The notes beneath the pieces are model-generated. The model was not told where the DNA came from. It saw only the letters and a program-made list of their open reading frames with translations, and made no database searches. Below are positions 34,054 through 42,108 of a stretch of 42,108 bases of DNA, piece by piece. The stretch is from Flavobacterium soyangense (GTDB lineage Bacteria > Bacteroidota > Bacteroidia > Flavobacteriales > Flavobacteriaceae), in assembly GCF_015277675.1 (NCBI RefSeq), contig NZ_JADHEC010000031.1:1-42108 (forward strand). Reading direction: 5' to 3'. The translations under genes were made by a program, and so were the position numbers. Every line of letters starts with the position of its first letter. The stretch's first letter is position 1.

Positions 34054-34335
34054 CAAAATTTAAAAAAAAATAGAAACTATATTAACAAAAGCGGCCTTGT
34101 TTTTTTTGCACTAAATTTTGCATGTACACATTTTATTATGAGGTTGTTTGTGAATTTGCACTAACAGGTTTGTCAGGTATTTCTTCGCAAATAAAAAAAT
34201 TAGTATCAGAAACATCAGCCTGTATTTTTTTCTTCTTCCAAAAGTTATATGCCAATAAAAGAAGAGACTCTTAATAAAAAATATTCGAAGCTTGACTTCG
34301 GACTTATCCAATAATAACTTCATAAAATAGACAAT

Positions 34336-34407
<72 letters not shown>

Positions 34408-34409
34408 CT

Positions 34410-36863
34410 ATGAAAATTTCTTTACAATTATTAATATGCGTTTTATTTTTCTCGTTTGGAATTACAAAGGCACAAAACTTAGGTCAAATTTCGGGTAAAG
34501 CAATTGCTCCAAACGAACAAACTAAAAAAGGCATTCTAGTCAAACTTCTCTTAGCCAAAGACCGTTCGCTAGTAAAAACGCAATCTACGGATTCCAATGG
34601 AAGCTTTGTTTTCGAAAATCTAATTATGGATAATTATTTTGTAGTCATTGATAATTTAAGTTTCAACAAATTCCAAAGTAAATTAATCACAATTGATAAA
34701 CAGCAATCAGAAATTATCTTGCCAACAATTGTATTGGAGGCGATTGGTATCAAACAACTTAATGAGGTGGTTATCCAAAAGAAAAAGCCTCTCGTGACAC
34801 AAAAAATTGACAGGACTGTAGTAAATGTAGATGCTTTGATATCGACGGCAGGTGGCAATGCGATGGAGGTTTTAGAAAAATCTCCAGGAATAAGTGTCAA
34901 TTCAGACGGAACAATAACTTTTAAAGGAAAGTCAGGGGTAACTGTATTTGTAGACGACAAACCTACTTATTTATCCGGCTCAGATTTGGAGGCATATCTT
35001 AAATCATTACCCGCAAGCACATTAGATAAAATAGAATTGATTTCAAATCCTCCTGCAAAGTACGATGCGGCTGGAGGCGCAGGTATAATCAACATTTTAA
35101 CTCGAAAATCTAAAATTAAAGGCTTTAACGGAAACTTGACTACCAGAGTTGCTCAAGGAAAAAGAGGTCAAACCAGAGAAGGCTTGAATTTGAATTATTT
35201 GAACAATAAAGTTCGATTATATGGCAACATTGGGTATGCTACCCAAGATCACATTACAGATTTGTACATATTTAGAAAATTTAAAAAGGAAGACTTAACC
35301 ACTAAAAATATATTTGATCAATACAGTCAGTTAGATGGGGTTTCCCAAACGACTAACTCAAAATTAGGATTGGATTACTATATTACTCCAAAAAGCACGT
35401 TTGGAATCGGATTAACTGGGATCTACAGATCAAATAACAACACTAGCAAGGTAAGAAGTGCTTTTTCTGATGCAGGTTTTGTATTAGACTCTACAATAAT
35501 TGCAAAAAATTTGGAAAGAAGCAAATTCAAAAATGCCGGTATAAATCTTAATTATCGTCATGATTTGGACACCATTGGTCAAAAAATCACAGTCGATTTA
35601 GACTACTTAAACTATGATAAAAACACAAATCAAAGATTTAATAATTTTATTTATCAGCCTGATAATTCTTTGAGTAGCCAAGATGAATTGAAAGGGGCAT
35701 TACCGGTTAAAATTTCTATTTATTCACTAAAAGCAGATTATTCACTGCCTTTAAAACATTCCGGGTTACTTGAAACGGGTTACAAATCAAGTTATACCAA
35801 AACCAATAACACTGCCGATTATCGTGATGTAATTAACGAAAATGAAATTCCAAATTATAACACCAGCAATCATTTTAAATACGATGAGGTCATCAATGCT
35901 GTCTATTTGAATTTTAATACTGACTACAGAAGATTCACTTTTCAAACTGGATTGAGATTAGAAAACACGGAGTCTAAAGGGAATCAGCTAGGAAATATTT
36001 TAAAACCAGCTTCGGAATTTAAGAAAAATTACACAAATCTTTTTCCAACACTGTTTGTTCAATATAAATTAGATTCTGTTGGTGACAATCAATTAGTTGC
36101 TAATTATGGCAAACGTATCAATAGACCCAATTATCAGGATCTTAATCCTTTTATAAGTCCATTAGATAAATACACTTACTATGCTGGAAATCCATACCTA
36201 AACCCATCTTTTTCTGATAATTACGAATTATCTTACCGCTTTAAAGGCTTGTTTTCAACTACACTAACATATGCAAACCAAAAGAATGAAATTGAAGAAA
36301 CAATTGAAATTAATGACGGTATTTATTATAGTAGGCCAGGAAATATTGGAAAAAATCAAATTTATAGCATTAATTTAAACGCTGATATTCCTTTTAATAA
36401 ATGGTGGTCTTCAAATGTATATACAGAACTTACTACTTTGAATTCTCAAAGTAAATTATATTCAGAAGATTTAAATTCGTCAGGAACTTTTTGGCTTTTT
36501 ACAACGATTAATAGTTTAAAATTAAAAAAGAACTGGTCAGCTGAAATTAGTGCCGGGTATCAAACTAAAATTACACAAAACCAATTTGAAATTGCTGGCA
36601 AATCATACGTGAATTTTGCAATACAAAAAAAGATACTGAAGGAAAAAGGCAATCTTAAGTTAGCAGTTAATGATATTTTTTATGGAAGTTCAACTTACGG
36701 GCAAATCAATAATTTAAAACTTACTGATGCAAAATGGACTAATATACCTGACTCTCGTTTTGTTGCTTTAACATTCACATATGGTTTTGGAAAAACTTTC
36801 AAAAATAAATCAGAACATAATCCAACTGGAGCCGATAGCGAGAAAAATAGGGCTATACTATAA
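34410..36863 (+). CDS. TonB-dependent receptor / outer-membrane barrel protein (OMP_b-brl_3 type)
   Basis: An 817-residue outer-membrane protein. Signal peptide (cut near TKA-Q, about residue 22), a carboxypeptidase-regulatory-like domain (about 24-110: GQISGKAIAPNEQTKKG, STDSNGSFVFENL), then a plug domain with NAMEVLEKSPGISVNSDG, VTVFVDDKPTYLSG and ASTLDKIELISNPPAKYDAAG, and a long barrel ending in FTYGFGKTF. No SusD partner is nearby, so the substrate is unknown; this class is not the classical SusC. Expression may vary with the TCAA repeat that precedes the ATG. Confidence 0.92.
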   Translation: MKISLQLLICVLFFSFGITKAQNLGQISGKAIAPNEQTKKGILVKLLLAKDRSLVKTQSTDSNGSFVFENLIMDNYFVVIDNLSFNKFQSKLITIDKQQSEIILPTIVLEAIGIKQLNEVVIQKKKPLVTQKIDRTVVNVDALISTAGGNAMEVLEKSPGISVNSDGTITFKGKSGVTVFVDDKPTYLSGSDLEAYLKSLPASTLDKIELISNPPAKYDAAGGAGIINILTRKSKIKGFNGNLTTRVAQGKRGQTREGLNLNYLNNKVRLYGNIGYATQDHITDLYIFRKFKKEDLTTKNIFDQYSQLDGVSQTTNSKLGLDYYITPKSTFGIGLTGIYRSNNNTSKVRSAFSDAGFVLDSTIIAKNLERSKFKNAGINLNYRHDLDTIGQKITVDLDYLNYDKNTNQRFNNFIYQPDNSLSSQDELKGALPVKISIYSLKADYSLPLKHSGLLETGYKSSYTKTNNTADYRDVINENEIPNYNTSNHFKYDEVINAVYLNFNTDYRRFTFQTGLRLENTESKGNQLGNILKPASEFKKNYTNLFPTLFVQYKLDSVGDNQLVANYGKRINRPNYQDLNPFISPLDKYTYYAGNPYLNPSFSDNYELSYRFKGLFSTTLTYANQKNEIEETIEINDGIYYSRPGNIGKNQIYSINLNADIPFNKWWSSNVYTELTTLNSQSKLYSEDLNSSGTFWLFTTINSLKLKKNWSAEISAGYQTKITQNQFEIAGKSYVNFAIQKKILKEKGNLKLAVNDIFYGSSTYGQINNLKLTDAKWTNIPDSRFVALTFTYGFGKTFKNKSEHNPTGADSEKNRAIL

Positions 36864-37128
36864 TAATTCTTAATTACAAAAAATTTGATTTATCAAAAAA
36901 TGTCTTTAATCTATGATTAATGTTTCCTAAGATAATAATTGAATCAATAAACTGTGTAGACTTTTTAAAAATTTATTATTTGTATGACTTTTTACTTAAC
37001 CTTCTAATTTGAATTTACAATCCATAATCCATAATCATGCGCTTTACATGCCATTTTAAAACAGGAATAGGTAATTTTATGCGCATATAAAGTATTGTGA
37101 GCTATTTAATCCAAAAAGAAGTGAAAAA

Positions 37129-38409
37129 ATGAAAAAATTAGGTTTTATTACATTGATTGTATTTTCAATAAATACAATTATTTATTGTCAAACCAAATCT
37201 GTAGTACAGAATATTGATAAAATAGCAGATAGTTTATACTCAGCAAATAATTATAATTTAGCAATAAAATATTATTTAAAATTAGCGGATAATTCGGATT
37301 TTAATAACAAGAAATCAAGTGCTTATTATAACGCTTCTTGTTGTTTAAGTCTTGAATCAAAAAAAGATAGTGCAATAATTATTCTTAAAAAAGCAATAAA
37401 AAACGGTTATAATGATAAAGAAAATCTATTAAAAGATACAGACTTGATGAACCTTCACTCAGAAATAGAATGGAAAAAAATAGTTGCAACCTTGAAAGAA
37501 AGCGATAAAAAATTAAATAGTAATCCAAAAAAAGTTAAATTCTTTAGCTCGGATGTTAAAAATTTTTGGACAGCATACAAGGCAGCATCAAAAGATACAA
37601 TAAATAAAAAGAAAATATTCGGAAAATTATATTTTGAAAAAGCCTCTTTAGGTATGATAGATTATATGGGTTTAAAAGTTAGCAGTATTGATAAATTTAT
37701 AGCAACAACAAATTCATATCCAAAATTTTATGCTACAATTGAAAATAAGACTAAAAAAATAAAAAGCCGTGAACAAGAATTTTTAAATTCTTTTATTAAA
37801 CTAAAAGAGATTTATAATCAAGCAAAATTTCCAGACGTGTATTTTGTTATCGGTGCATTCACTTCTGGTGGTACAGTCTCAAATAATGGCTTGTTAATTG
37901 GAATTAATCAATATTGTGTAAGTAAAGAAGTAGAATTAACCGAGTTTAATTTTCAAATAAAATCCAGAATGAGTGAATGGTCAGCTTTACCTAACGTAAT
38001 CGCACATGAACTTATTCATTATCAACAAGATGGACTAGAGAAAGAAAAAATAACTTTATGTTATGTAGTAAGAGAAGGAATGGCTGATTTTATAGGTGAA
38101 TTAATTTCTGGACAAAATGCAAATCCGAGTTTACATGAATGGGCAAAAGGTAGAGAAAAATCAATTTGGGCAAAATTCAAAAACGATATGTATTTAGATA
38201 AATATGATAATTGGATAGCAAATTCACAACAATCAACACCAGAAAATTTTCCAGATCAAGGATATTGGATCGGATATCAAATATGCAAATCATATTATGA
38301 AAATGCAACTGATAAAAAGAAAGCAATAGACGAAATGTTAAACATTAAAGATTATAAAATTTTTTTAGAAAAAAGTAAATGGGAAAGTAAAATTGAAACA
38401 TACAAATAA
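37129..38409 (+). CDS. Secreted TPR + HExxH metallopeptidase-like protein (GldB/DUF2268-like)
   Basis: A 426-residue exported protein with a signal peptide (YC-QTK, about residue 20) and a short TPR-like region (about 25-115: LYSANNYNLAIKYYLKLAD, SAYYNASCCLSLES). The C-terminal half has VIAHELIHYQQD (HExxH, about 292-297), with GTVSNNGLLIGI before and REGMADFIGELISG after it, where the Glu is a likely third zinc ligand. This arrangement matches DUF2268/GldB-related predicted zinc peptidases. Function is not known. Its 3' end is followed by the repeat-like sequence at 38410-38500. Confidence 0.8.
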   Translation: MKKLGFITLIVFSINTIIYCQTKSVVQNIDKIADSLYSANNYNLAIKYYLKLADNSDFNNKKSSAYYNASCCLSLESKKDSAIIILKKAIKNGYNDKENLLKDTDLMNLHSEIEWKKIVATLKESDKKLNSNPKKVKFFSSDVKNFWTAYKAASKDTINKKKIFGKLYFEKASLGMIDYMGLKVSSIDKFIATTNSYPKFYATIENKTKKIKSREQEFLNSFIKLKEIYNQAKFPDVYFVIGAFTSGGTVSNNGLLIGINQYCVSKEVELTEFNFQIKSRMSEWSALPNVIAHELIHYQQDGLEKEKITLCYVVREGMADFIGELISGQNANPSLHEWAKGREKSIWAKFKNDMYLDKYDNWIANSQQSTPENFPDQGYWIGYQICKSYYENATDKKKAIDEMLNIKDYKIFLEKSKWESKIETYK

Positions 38410-38870
38410 ACAACGCACAACCGCCGTTAGGCAATATGGCAAGTTTAGGCTTAATTTAAATTTGGTTTTGTACTTGAAAAATTAGTCTTTAATCGAAAGT
38501 TTTATACTTTCTTAATCGCCACTTAGGTATGCAGAATCGAATCTATTATATCCAGTTTTCATAATTCAATTAATAATGTTTTTTTCAACTTTATTTTTGT
38601 TAATTTTATTCATAAAAGTCAATAAAACAAGTAGCTAACTTAAAAAAAACATTCGTCAACAGCACTGAATAGATTTGCGTAATGGCTTGTTTGAAAGTTG
38701 GTTTTGTATTTGAATGATACTATTTAATGCGTTCTATTAATATTCGCAATATTGTCTATAAGATGCTACTTTGTGCTTTTAGTATTTGTCATAATGAATG
38801 GGAATCTAAAAATAGACAGGTGGCTTTCGCACATAAACACTAATAGTATCATCGTACAAATTAAAAAAAA

Positions 38871-38902
38871 ACCTAACTACTTATGGATTAAGTAACTAGG
38901 GT
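38871..38902. terminator. Hairpin upstream of the integrase
   Basis: ACCTAACTACTTA pairs with TAAGTAACTAGGGT with two mismatches around TGGAT, with an A-run before and T-rich sequence after it. It can act in either direction. Confidence 0.55.
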
Positions 38903-38920
38903 TTAATTTTTACTTTAATA

Positions 38921-38936
38921 GTGGAGTCGGGGAGTA
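38921..38936 (-). other. Possible attachment-site core (tRNA/tmRNA 3'-end-like)
   Basis: On the minus strand this reads TACTCCCCGACTCCAC, resembling the acceptor end of a tRNA or tmRNA (CCCCGACTCCACC). It lies 140 bp before a tyrosine integrase, as an attL/attR half would. The remaining tRNA body is absent. Confidence 0.35.
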
Positions 38937-39075
38937 TTGTTACTTTTATAACTCATTATTATGTTAATAAGTGTTTATTGATGCTTAAGCCATATTAATA
39001 AAGAAGTCTTATATTTGTTATCATTATGTTTTTATAATGAATTATAACATTTTTGGCAACTAAAATGGCAACGCA

Positions 39076-40347
39076 ATGAAATACACTTTCAAACTCAAAG
39101 AACCAAATTTACAAAAAGAAACATTGATTTTGTTTTCTTGCTTCTTCAAAGATGAAAACAAGAAATTCATATTTTCTACTGGCGAAAAAATCAATCCTAT
39201 TCATTGGGATGCAGTGAGCAAATTTCCATACATAAACGGGAAAAATAAATCAAAGTTTGCCGAAAGTATCAAAATGCAATTAAATAGGTATTCCGATTTG
39301 ATGCTGGAAACTGAAAGTTTGTATAAAAGGATAAATGAAGACTTCACTTCAAAAACCTTAAGAAAAGTATTTGATGAAGAGTTTAAAATTACGCCTTCCG
39401 GAAAAAATATTTTCTTTGATGCTTATGATGAATTTACAGCAGAAAGAACAAAAGCAAAGGTATGGTCAGATGCTACAGTTTTAAGGTATGCAAATATTAA
39501 GAACATCCTTAAAAAGTTTGAGATTGCAAAAAATTATCCTTTGACATTTAGTAAAATTGATGAATCCTTTCATCGTGAATTTACTTGTTATTGTATGGAT
39601 GAATTGAAGCACATAAACAACACGTATTCCAGAAATTTAGGCCTTTTCAAAACTTTTATGTTTTGGGCCAAGAAAAAGAAATTTACTTACAATGATGCTT
39701 TTGTAGATTTTAAGAAAGTAGATCGTGTTATTACCAATCAAATAGCGTTAACCATTGAAGACCTTAACAAATTAATGAAACACGAATTTAAAAGCAAAAG
39801 ACACGAAAAAGTAAGGGATGTTTTTGTTTTTGCTTGTGTTACCGGAATGAGGTTTGGCGAACTTTCTCTTATAACTAGAAGTAATGTAACCGATAATTAT
39901 ATTATTCTTAAGGAGCAAAAAGACGAAACCAAAGAAGCTAGAGAAATTCCATTAACAAGCCTTTCAAGATATATTTTACTAAAATATGACTATAACCTTC
40001 CATTGATAGCAAACCAGAAACAAAACACTTATATCAAAGAAGTATTTGCTGAATTAGAATATACTGGCAAAGTGCAAAAAGTTACTACCAAAGGCAAAGA
40101 AAACATTAAAGAAGAAATGATTTTTAAGGACAGAATAAGTACACATACTGCCAGAAGAACATTTATCACTATGATGAAAAGACAAGGCAAAAGCGACAAG
40201 CTTATTGCTTCTATAACAGGTCATTCAGATATGAAAACTCTAAATCAATATTACCAAATAAGCGAACCAGAAAAGAAAGAAGCAATGGATGAGGTATTTA
40301 AAATTGACATCCCATTGAAAGTTGTAAAATCCGGCACAAATGAGTAA
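39076..40347 (+). CDS. Tyrosine-type site-specific integrase/recombinase
   Basis: A 423-residue recombinase of the Bacteroidota type (Arm-DNA-bind_5 and SAM-like_5 N-terminal parts, catalytic C-terminal domain). Catalytic residues are visible: TGMRFGEL (R259), HTARR (H357, R360), GHSD (H381 region) and NQYYQ (Y392 or Y393). The N-terminal 90 residues, with FKLKEPNLQKETLILFSCFF and GEKINPIHWD, are the arm-type domain that binds accessory att repeats. It marks the left boundary of an integrated element continuing to the right; four unrecognised small genes follow on the same strand. Confidence 0.93.
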   Translation: MKYTFKLKEPNLQKETLILFSCFFKDENKKFIFSTGEKINPIHWDAVSKFPYINGKNKSKFAESIKMQLNRYSDLMLETESLYKRINEDFTSKTLRKVFDEEFKITPSGKNIFFDAYDEFTAERTKAKVWSDATVLRYANIKNILKKFEIAKNYPLTFSKIDESFHREFTCYCMDELKHINNTYSRNLGLFKTFMFWAKKKKFTYNDAFVDFKKVDRVITNQIALTIEDLNKLMKHEFKSKRHEKVRDVFVFACVTGMRFGELSLITRSNVTDNYIILKEQKDETKEAREIPLTSLSRYILLKYDYNLPLIANQKQNTYIKEVFAELEYTGKVQKVTTKGKENIKEEMIFKDRISTHTARRTFITMMKRQGKSDKLIASITGHSDMKTLNQYYQISEPEKKEAMDEVFKIDIPLKVVKSGTNE

Positions 40348-40384
40348 AAAACTGTTTTATAGACAGTTTAAAAAAAAGTAATGA

Positions 40385-40424
40385 AAGTAATAAAATATAT
40401 TAGTAAGTAATAAAATATATTACT
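40385..40424 (+). promoter_or_regulatory. Tandem dyad operator before the accessory gene set
   Basis: AAGTAATAAAATATATTA occurs twice with a 20-bp period (40385-40402 and 40405-40422). Each copy is also a dyad, AGTAATA-AAATA-TATTACT (perfect at 40406-40424, one mismatch in the first). This fits a repressor dimer pair at the promoter of the gene at 40464. Confidence 0.5.
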
Positions 40425-40463
40425 ATTCATTACAAATTTAAACAACCCTTTAAAACAGAAATT

Positions 40464-40868
40464 ATGAGAAATTTAAAATTAAAAGAAGTAGCCGAAAACA
40501 CAGAGTCAATCCGTGAATTCTTAGAAACAAAACCAAAGATGAAAATTGTAAAAAACATACTTAGCGATGCTATAATATTTTCAAGATTGAGTGGTAAAAT
40601 GTCTGATATTCTAAATTTGTTTAATCCTAATAATCCAGAACAGGATTTTAATCTTGAGAGTAAATATTATGGAATTTCTAATGCAGGTGATATTTTGAAA
40701 GTCAAAGATCAAGAGCTGGACGAGGCTCTAACTAAGATTTATTGTGATTTAGTTTATGTGAGTGATAAAAAAGATTGTGAAGTAAATGATTTAGCCCAAT
40801 TGGTTTTATTCCAATGGTTAAAAACAATCAAAAAATATAATTCATCTTATAATTCATCTCTAATTTAA
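40464..40868 (+). CDS. Unrecognised 134-residue protein of the integrated element
   Basis: I do not recognise this protein. It is predicted to be mainly helical, soluble, with no signal peptide or transmembrane segment, an N-terminal part rich in Lys and Glu (MRNLKLKEVAENTESIREFL) and a C terminus with two repeats of YNSS. It starts an accessory set directly downstream of the integrase, preceded by a tandem dyad. It ends 7 bp before the next gene, so they are probably cotranscribed. Confidence 0.6.
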   Translation: MRNLKLKEVAENTESIREFLETKPKMKIVKNILSDAIIFSRLSGKMSDILNLFNPNNPEQDFNLESKYYGISNAGDILKVKDQELDEALTKIYCDLVYVSDKKDCEVNDLAQLVLFQWLKTIKKYNSSYNSSLI

Positions 40869-40875
40869 TCTTATT

Positions 40876-41154
40876 ATGGAAAATAATAGCACAGAAGTAA
40901 AACAACAAATTGAAAAGCTTCAACAAACAATAGTACATAGGGCCGAAGAGTTCGCTGGGGATATTTCAGCTTTTCAATTCTTTATAAGAACCGCAATAGA
41001 AAGACAACTACATGCCTTTACATCAAATGAATTTCCGTACGAAAAACCCAATTTAGAAGAGTTCGAAAACATTATGAATAATAATCTACTGTTAAATGAT
41101 ATGTTTGAATGTATGGCGAAAATTAAAATTTTAGAGGCGGAACTTGAAAAATAA
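40876..41154 (+). CDS. Unrecognised 92-residue helical protein
   Basis: A small soluble protein, not recognised. It has two amphipathic helices at the start (STEVKQQIEKLQQTIVHRAE) and at the end (MAKIKILEAELEK) that could form a coiled coil, so oligomerisation is plausible. A terminator hairpin follows at 41172-41202. Position within the integrated element suggests an accessory or regulatory role. Confidence 0.6.
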   Translation: MENNSTEVKQQIEKLQQTIVHRAEEFAGDISAFQFFIRTAIERQLHAFTSNEFPYEKPNLEEFENIMNNNLLLNDMFECMAKIKILEAELEK

Positions 41155-41171
41155 ATATTAACATTCAGTTG

Positions 41172-41202
41172 AACCTAGCCTTACCAAAAGTTAGGCTAGG
41201 TT
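41172..41202. terminator. Hairpin terminator
   Basis: A perfect 10-bp stem, AACCTAGCCT (41172-41181) and AGGCTAGGTT, encloses an 11-base loop, followed by AATTATTA without a long T-run. It lies between the first two and last two accessory genes. Confidence 0.7.
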
Positions 41203-41215
41203 AATTATTAAGGGT

Positions 41216-41566
41216 ATGAAAAAAGTAATAATTTTCAATTATAAACAGTATGTAGATCTATATCCGGAGTTACTCAATGAATTTTTATTAATTGATATTG
41301 ATTATGAGGAAATTGATTTTTTAGAAATTGAACTAAGAAATTATAAAACATTTTACGCAAATACAATCACTGATTACAAGAATGATAGAGAGTATTTTGA
41401 TGTTGAAAACAACGTTTTTATAGTTGATAATTGTAGTTATCCCATAGTTTTAGATATTTCAGAATATGCAAATAAATTCAAAGGCAGTTATGACAATGAA
41501 GGATATGATTTGTTGGCGTTTAAATTCAAAAAAATAATAGAATTTTTGGAGCAAAAAAACATATAA
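41216..41566 (+). CDS. Unrecognised 116-residue acidic protein
   Basis: Not recognised. A soluble, acidic protein with high Asp, Glu, Tyr and Phe, including DIDYEEIDFLEIEL and YKNDREYFDVENN. Acidic, small and near an integrase are traits shared with DNA-mimic or antirestriction-like proteins, but no family motif supports that. It is 2 bp upstream of the next gene and cotranscribed with it. Confidence 0.55.
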   Translation: MKKVIIFNYKQYVDLYPELLNEFLLIDIDYEEIDFLEIELRNYKTFYANTITDYKNDREYFDVENNVFIVDNCSYPIVLDISEYANKFKGSYDNEGYDLLAFKFKKIIEFLEQKNI

Positions 41567-41568
41567 TT

Positions 41569-42012
41569 GTGTCAAACTCACCTTCAAAAATAAGTGATTT
41601 TTTGGATTATAATGATGAGTTTGAAAATGTTAAATTAAATCAAAGCAGCCAATATGCTGCGAAAGAAAAAATACAATTTCTAATTAATAGTTTAATTGAT
41701 TTTTCCACAAAAAATGAATATAATTTTGAATTATATCAATCATTTGCTTTGGATTGTGGAAAATCTTTCGATTATTACCTCTCTCAAATAGACAATGAAA
41801 CTGACAAAGAGAAAATAATTTCAGATCTAAAAGCAAACTTTCATTTTTCGACTAGAGACATTGTTACTGATTTAATGGCAAAAAATAATACAATAGGAGA
41901 TAATTTTGAACCTGGAGTATCTTATTACATTGCACCACCTATTCCAGACGCCAGAATTAGAGATTATGAGAATAATTACAAACACTTAATTGAACCCGTT
42001 GGGTGTAATTAA
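41569..42012 (+). CDS. Unrecognised 147-residue protein, GTG start
   Basis: Not recognised. Soluble, mostly helical, with the segments EKIQFLINSLIDFSTKNEYN and DNETDKEKIISDLKANFHFS. It starts with GTG 2 bp after the stop of the preceding gene, so the two are translationally coupled. The last codons (EPVGCN and stop) are encoded by ACCCGTTGGGTGTAATTAA, similar to the outer repeat of the element at 4610-4776. The window ends shortly afterwards, so the right end of the integrated element is not seen. Confidence 0.55.
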   Translation: MSNSPSKISDFLDYNDEFENVKLNQSSQYAAKEKIQFLINSLIDFSTKNEYNFELYQSFALDCGKSFDYYLSQIDNETDKEKIISDLKANFHFSTRDIVTDLMAKNNTIGDNFEPGVSYYIAPPIPDARIRDYENNYKHLIEPVGCN

Positions 42013-42108
42013 ACTATTTGTGTTTTAATATTGTTTATTGGTCTTTCAAAAATAAATCTATTGATGAATTGAACCAAAGTTAAAGCTGTTATTTTAGCTA
42101 AAATTCTT

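Larger units (their letters stand above)
38410..39075. other. Gene-free region with diverged repeats, hairpin and possible att site
   Basis: No reading frame is credible. It holds a diverged direct repeat: GGCAATATGGCAAG...TTGGTTTTGTACTTGAA (38431-38478) and TAATGGCTTG...TTGGTTTTGTATTTGAA (38680-38714). A long hairpin (38871-38902) and a short tRNA/tmRNA-end-like segment (38921-38936) follow before the integrase gene. No tRNA could be folded. Confidence 0.5.

Noticed and set aside
33979..34164. 61-codon frame covering the orphan AraC-type promoter
   Set aside because: It overlaps the promoter elements and has no homologous features; composition is that of non-coding DNA.
38410..38450. GTTAGGC-containing end of the HExxH gene considered as an integron attC site
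   Set aside because: Only one core-like GTTAGGC is seen, with no paired R'' core and no integron integrase.

Overview
This is a low-GC chromosome segment from a member of the Bacteroidota, most likely a Flavobacterium-like organism. Several things point there: promoters of the TTG-N17-21-TAnnTTTG type, translation starts without a strong Shine-Dalgarno sequence, an OMP_b-brl_3-type TonB-dependent receptor, a fused E1-alpha/beta 2-oxoacid dehydrogenase, RMD1/DUF155, DUF2652 and DUF6428 proteins, and a SAM-5-type tyrosine integrase. The assignment is inferred from gene content; no 16S or other rRNA is present, and I found no tRNA.

Layout. 1-4.6 kb: housekeeping genes (LOG phosphoribohydrolase, stand-alone LigD-type 3'-phosphoesterase, DUF155 membrane protein, fused E1 dehydrogenase). 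4.6-4.8 kb: a short element with nested inverted repeats. 4.85-11.3 kb: a minus-strand type III restriction-modification locus, mod - four-helix-bundle gene - rhuM - four-helix-bundle gene - res. The two four-helix-bundle genes are nearly identical and each is bounded by inverted arrays of a 7-bp repeat; the same heptamer fills the 200 bp after mod and also lies inside the mod reading frame. 11.5-14.2 kb: an arsenic resistance operon (arsR, DUF6428, arsenate reductase, ACR3 efflux pump). 14.3-14.8 kb: a decayed IS3-family transposase. 14.8-21.4 kb: a redox/stress neighbourhood with AraC and TetR regulators, a quinone-oxidoreductase-like enzyme, two thioredoxin-fold proteins and two AhpD/carboxymuconolactone-decarboxylase-like proteins.

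21.7-32.5 kb: a tight eight-gene plus-strand operon. It holds a 1213-residue outer-membrane lipoprotein (metallophosphatase, kinase-like centre, Omp85-type barrel), a small membrane protein, polyphosphate kinase 1, an SdiA-regulated-type lipoprotein, an outer-membrane protein, a DUF2652 protein with a class III cyclase-like domain, an HD-PycTM protein (Pycsar effector family) and an alpha/beta hydrolase. 32.9-34.4 kb: an AraC regulator, the remnant of an AhpD-like gene, duplicated promoter segments and a (TCAA)17 microsatellite just before a TonB-dependent receptor. 37.1-38.4 kb: an HExxH lipidless secreted protease-like protein. 39.1-42.1 kb: the start of an integrated element, with a tyrosine recombinase, a tandem dyad operator and four unrecognised small genes.

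The most notable observations are: (1) a promoter architecture shared by four sites, in which (A/T)T(C/T)GGGAAAA begins exactly 40 bp upstream of the -7 box in front of AhpD-like and thioredoxin-like genes, suggesting one AraC-type regulon; (2) the cyclase-like plus HD-PycTM pair at the end of a polyphosphate operon, a possible Pycsar-like signalling pair; (3) the phosphatase/kinase-like/barrel fusion; (4) the four-helix-bundle cassettes with heptamer inverted repeats inside a type III R-M operon, and a heptamer tract in mod that could make it phase variable. Nothing here was compared with a database; family names come from motifs that I recognise in the translated sequence.
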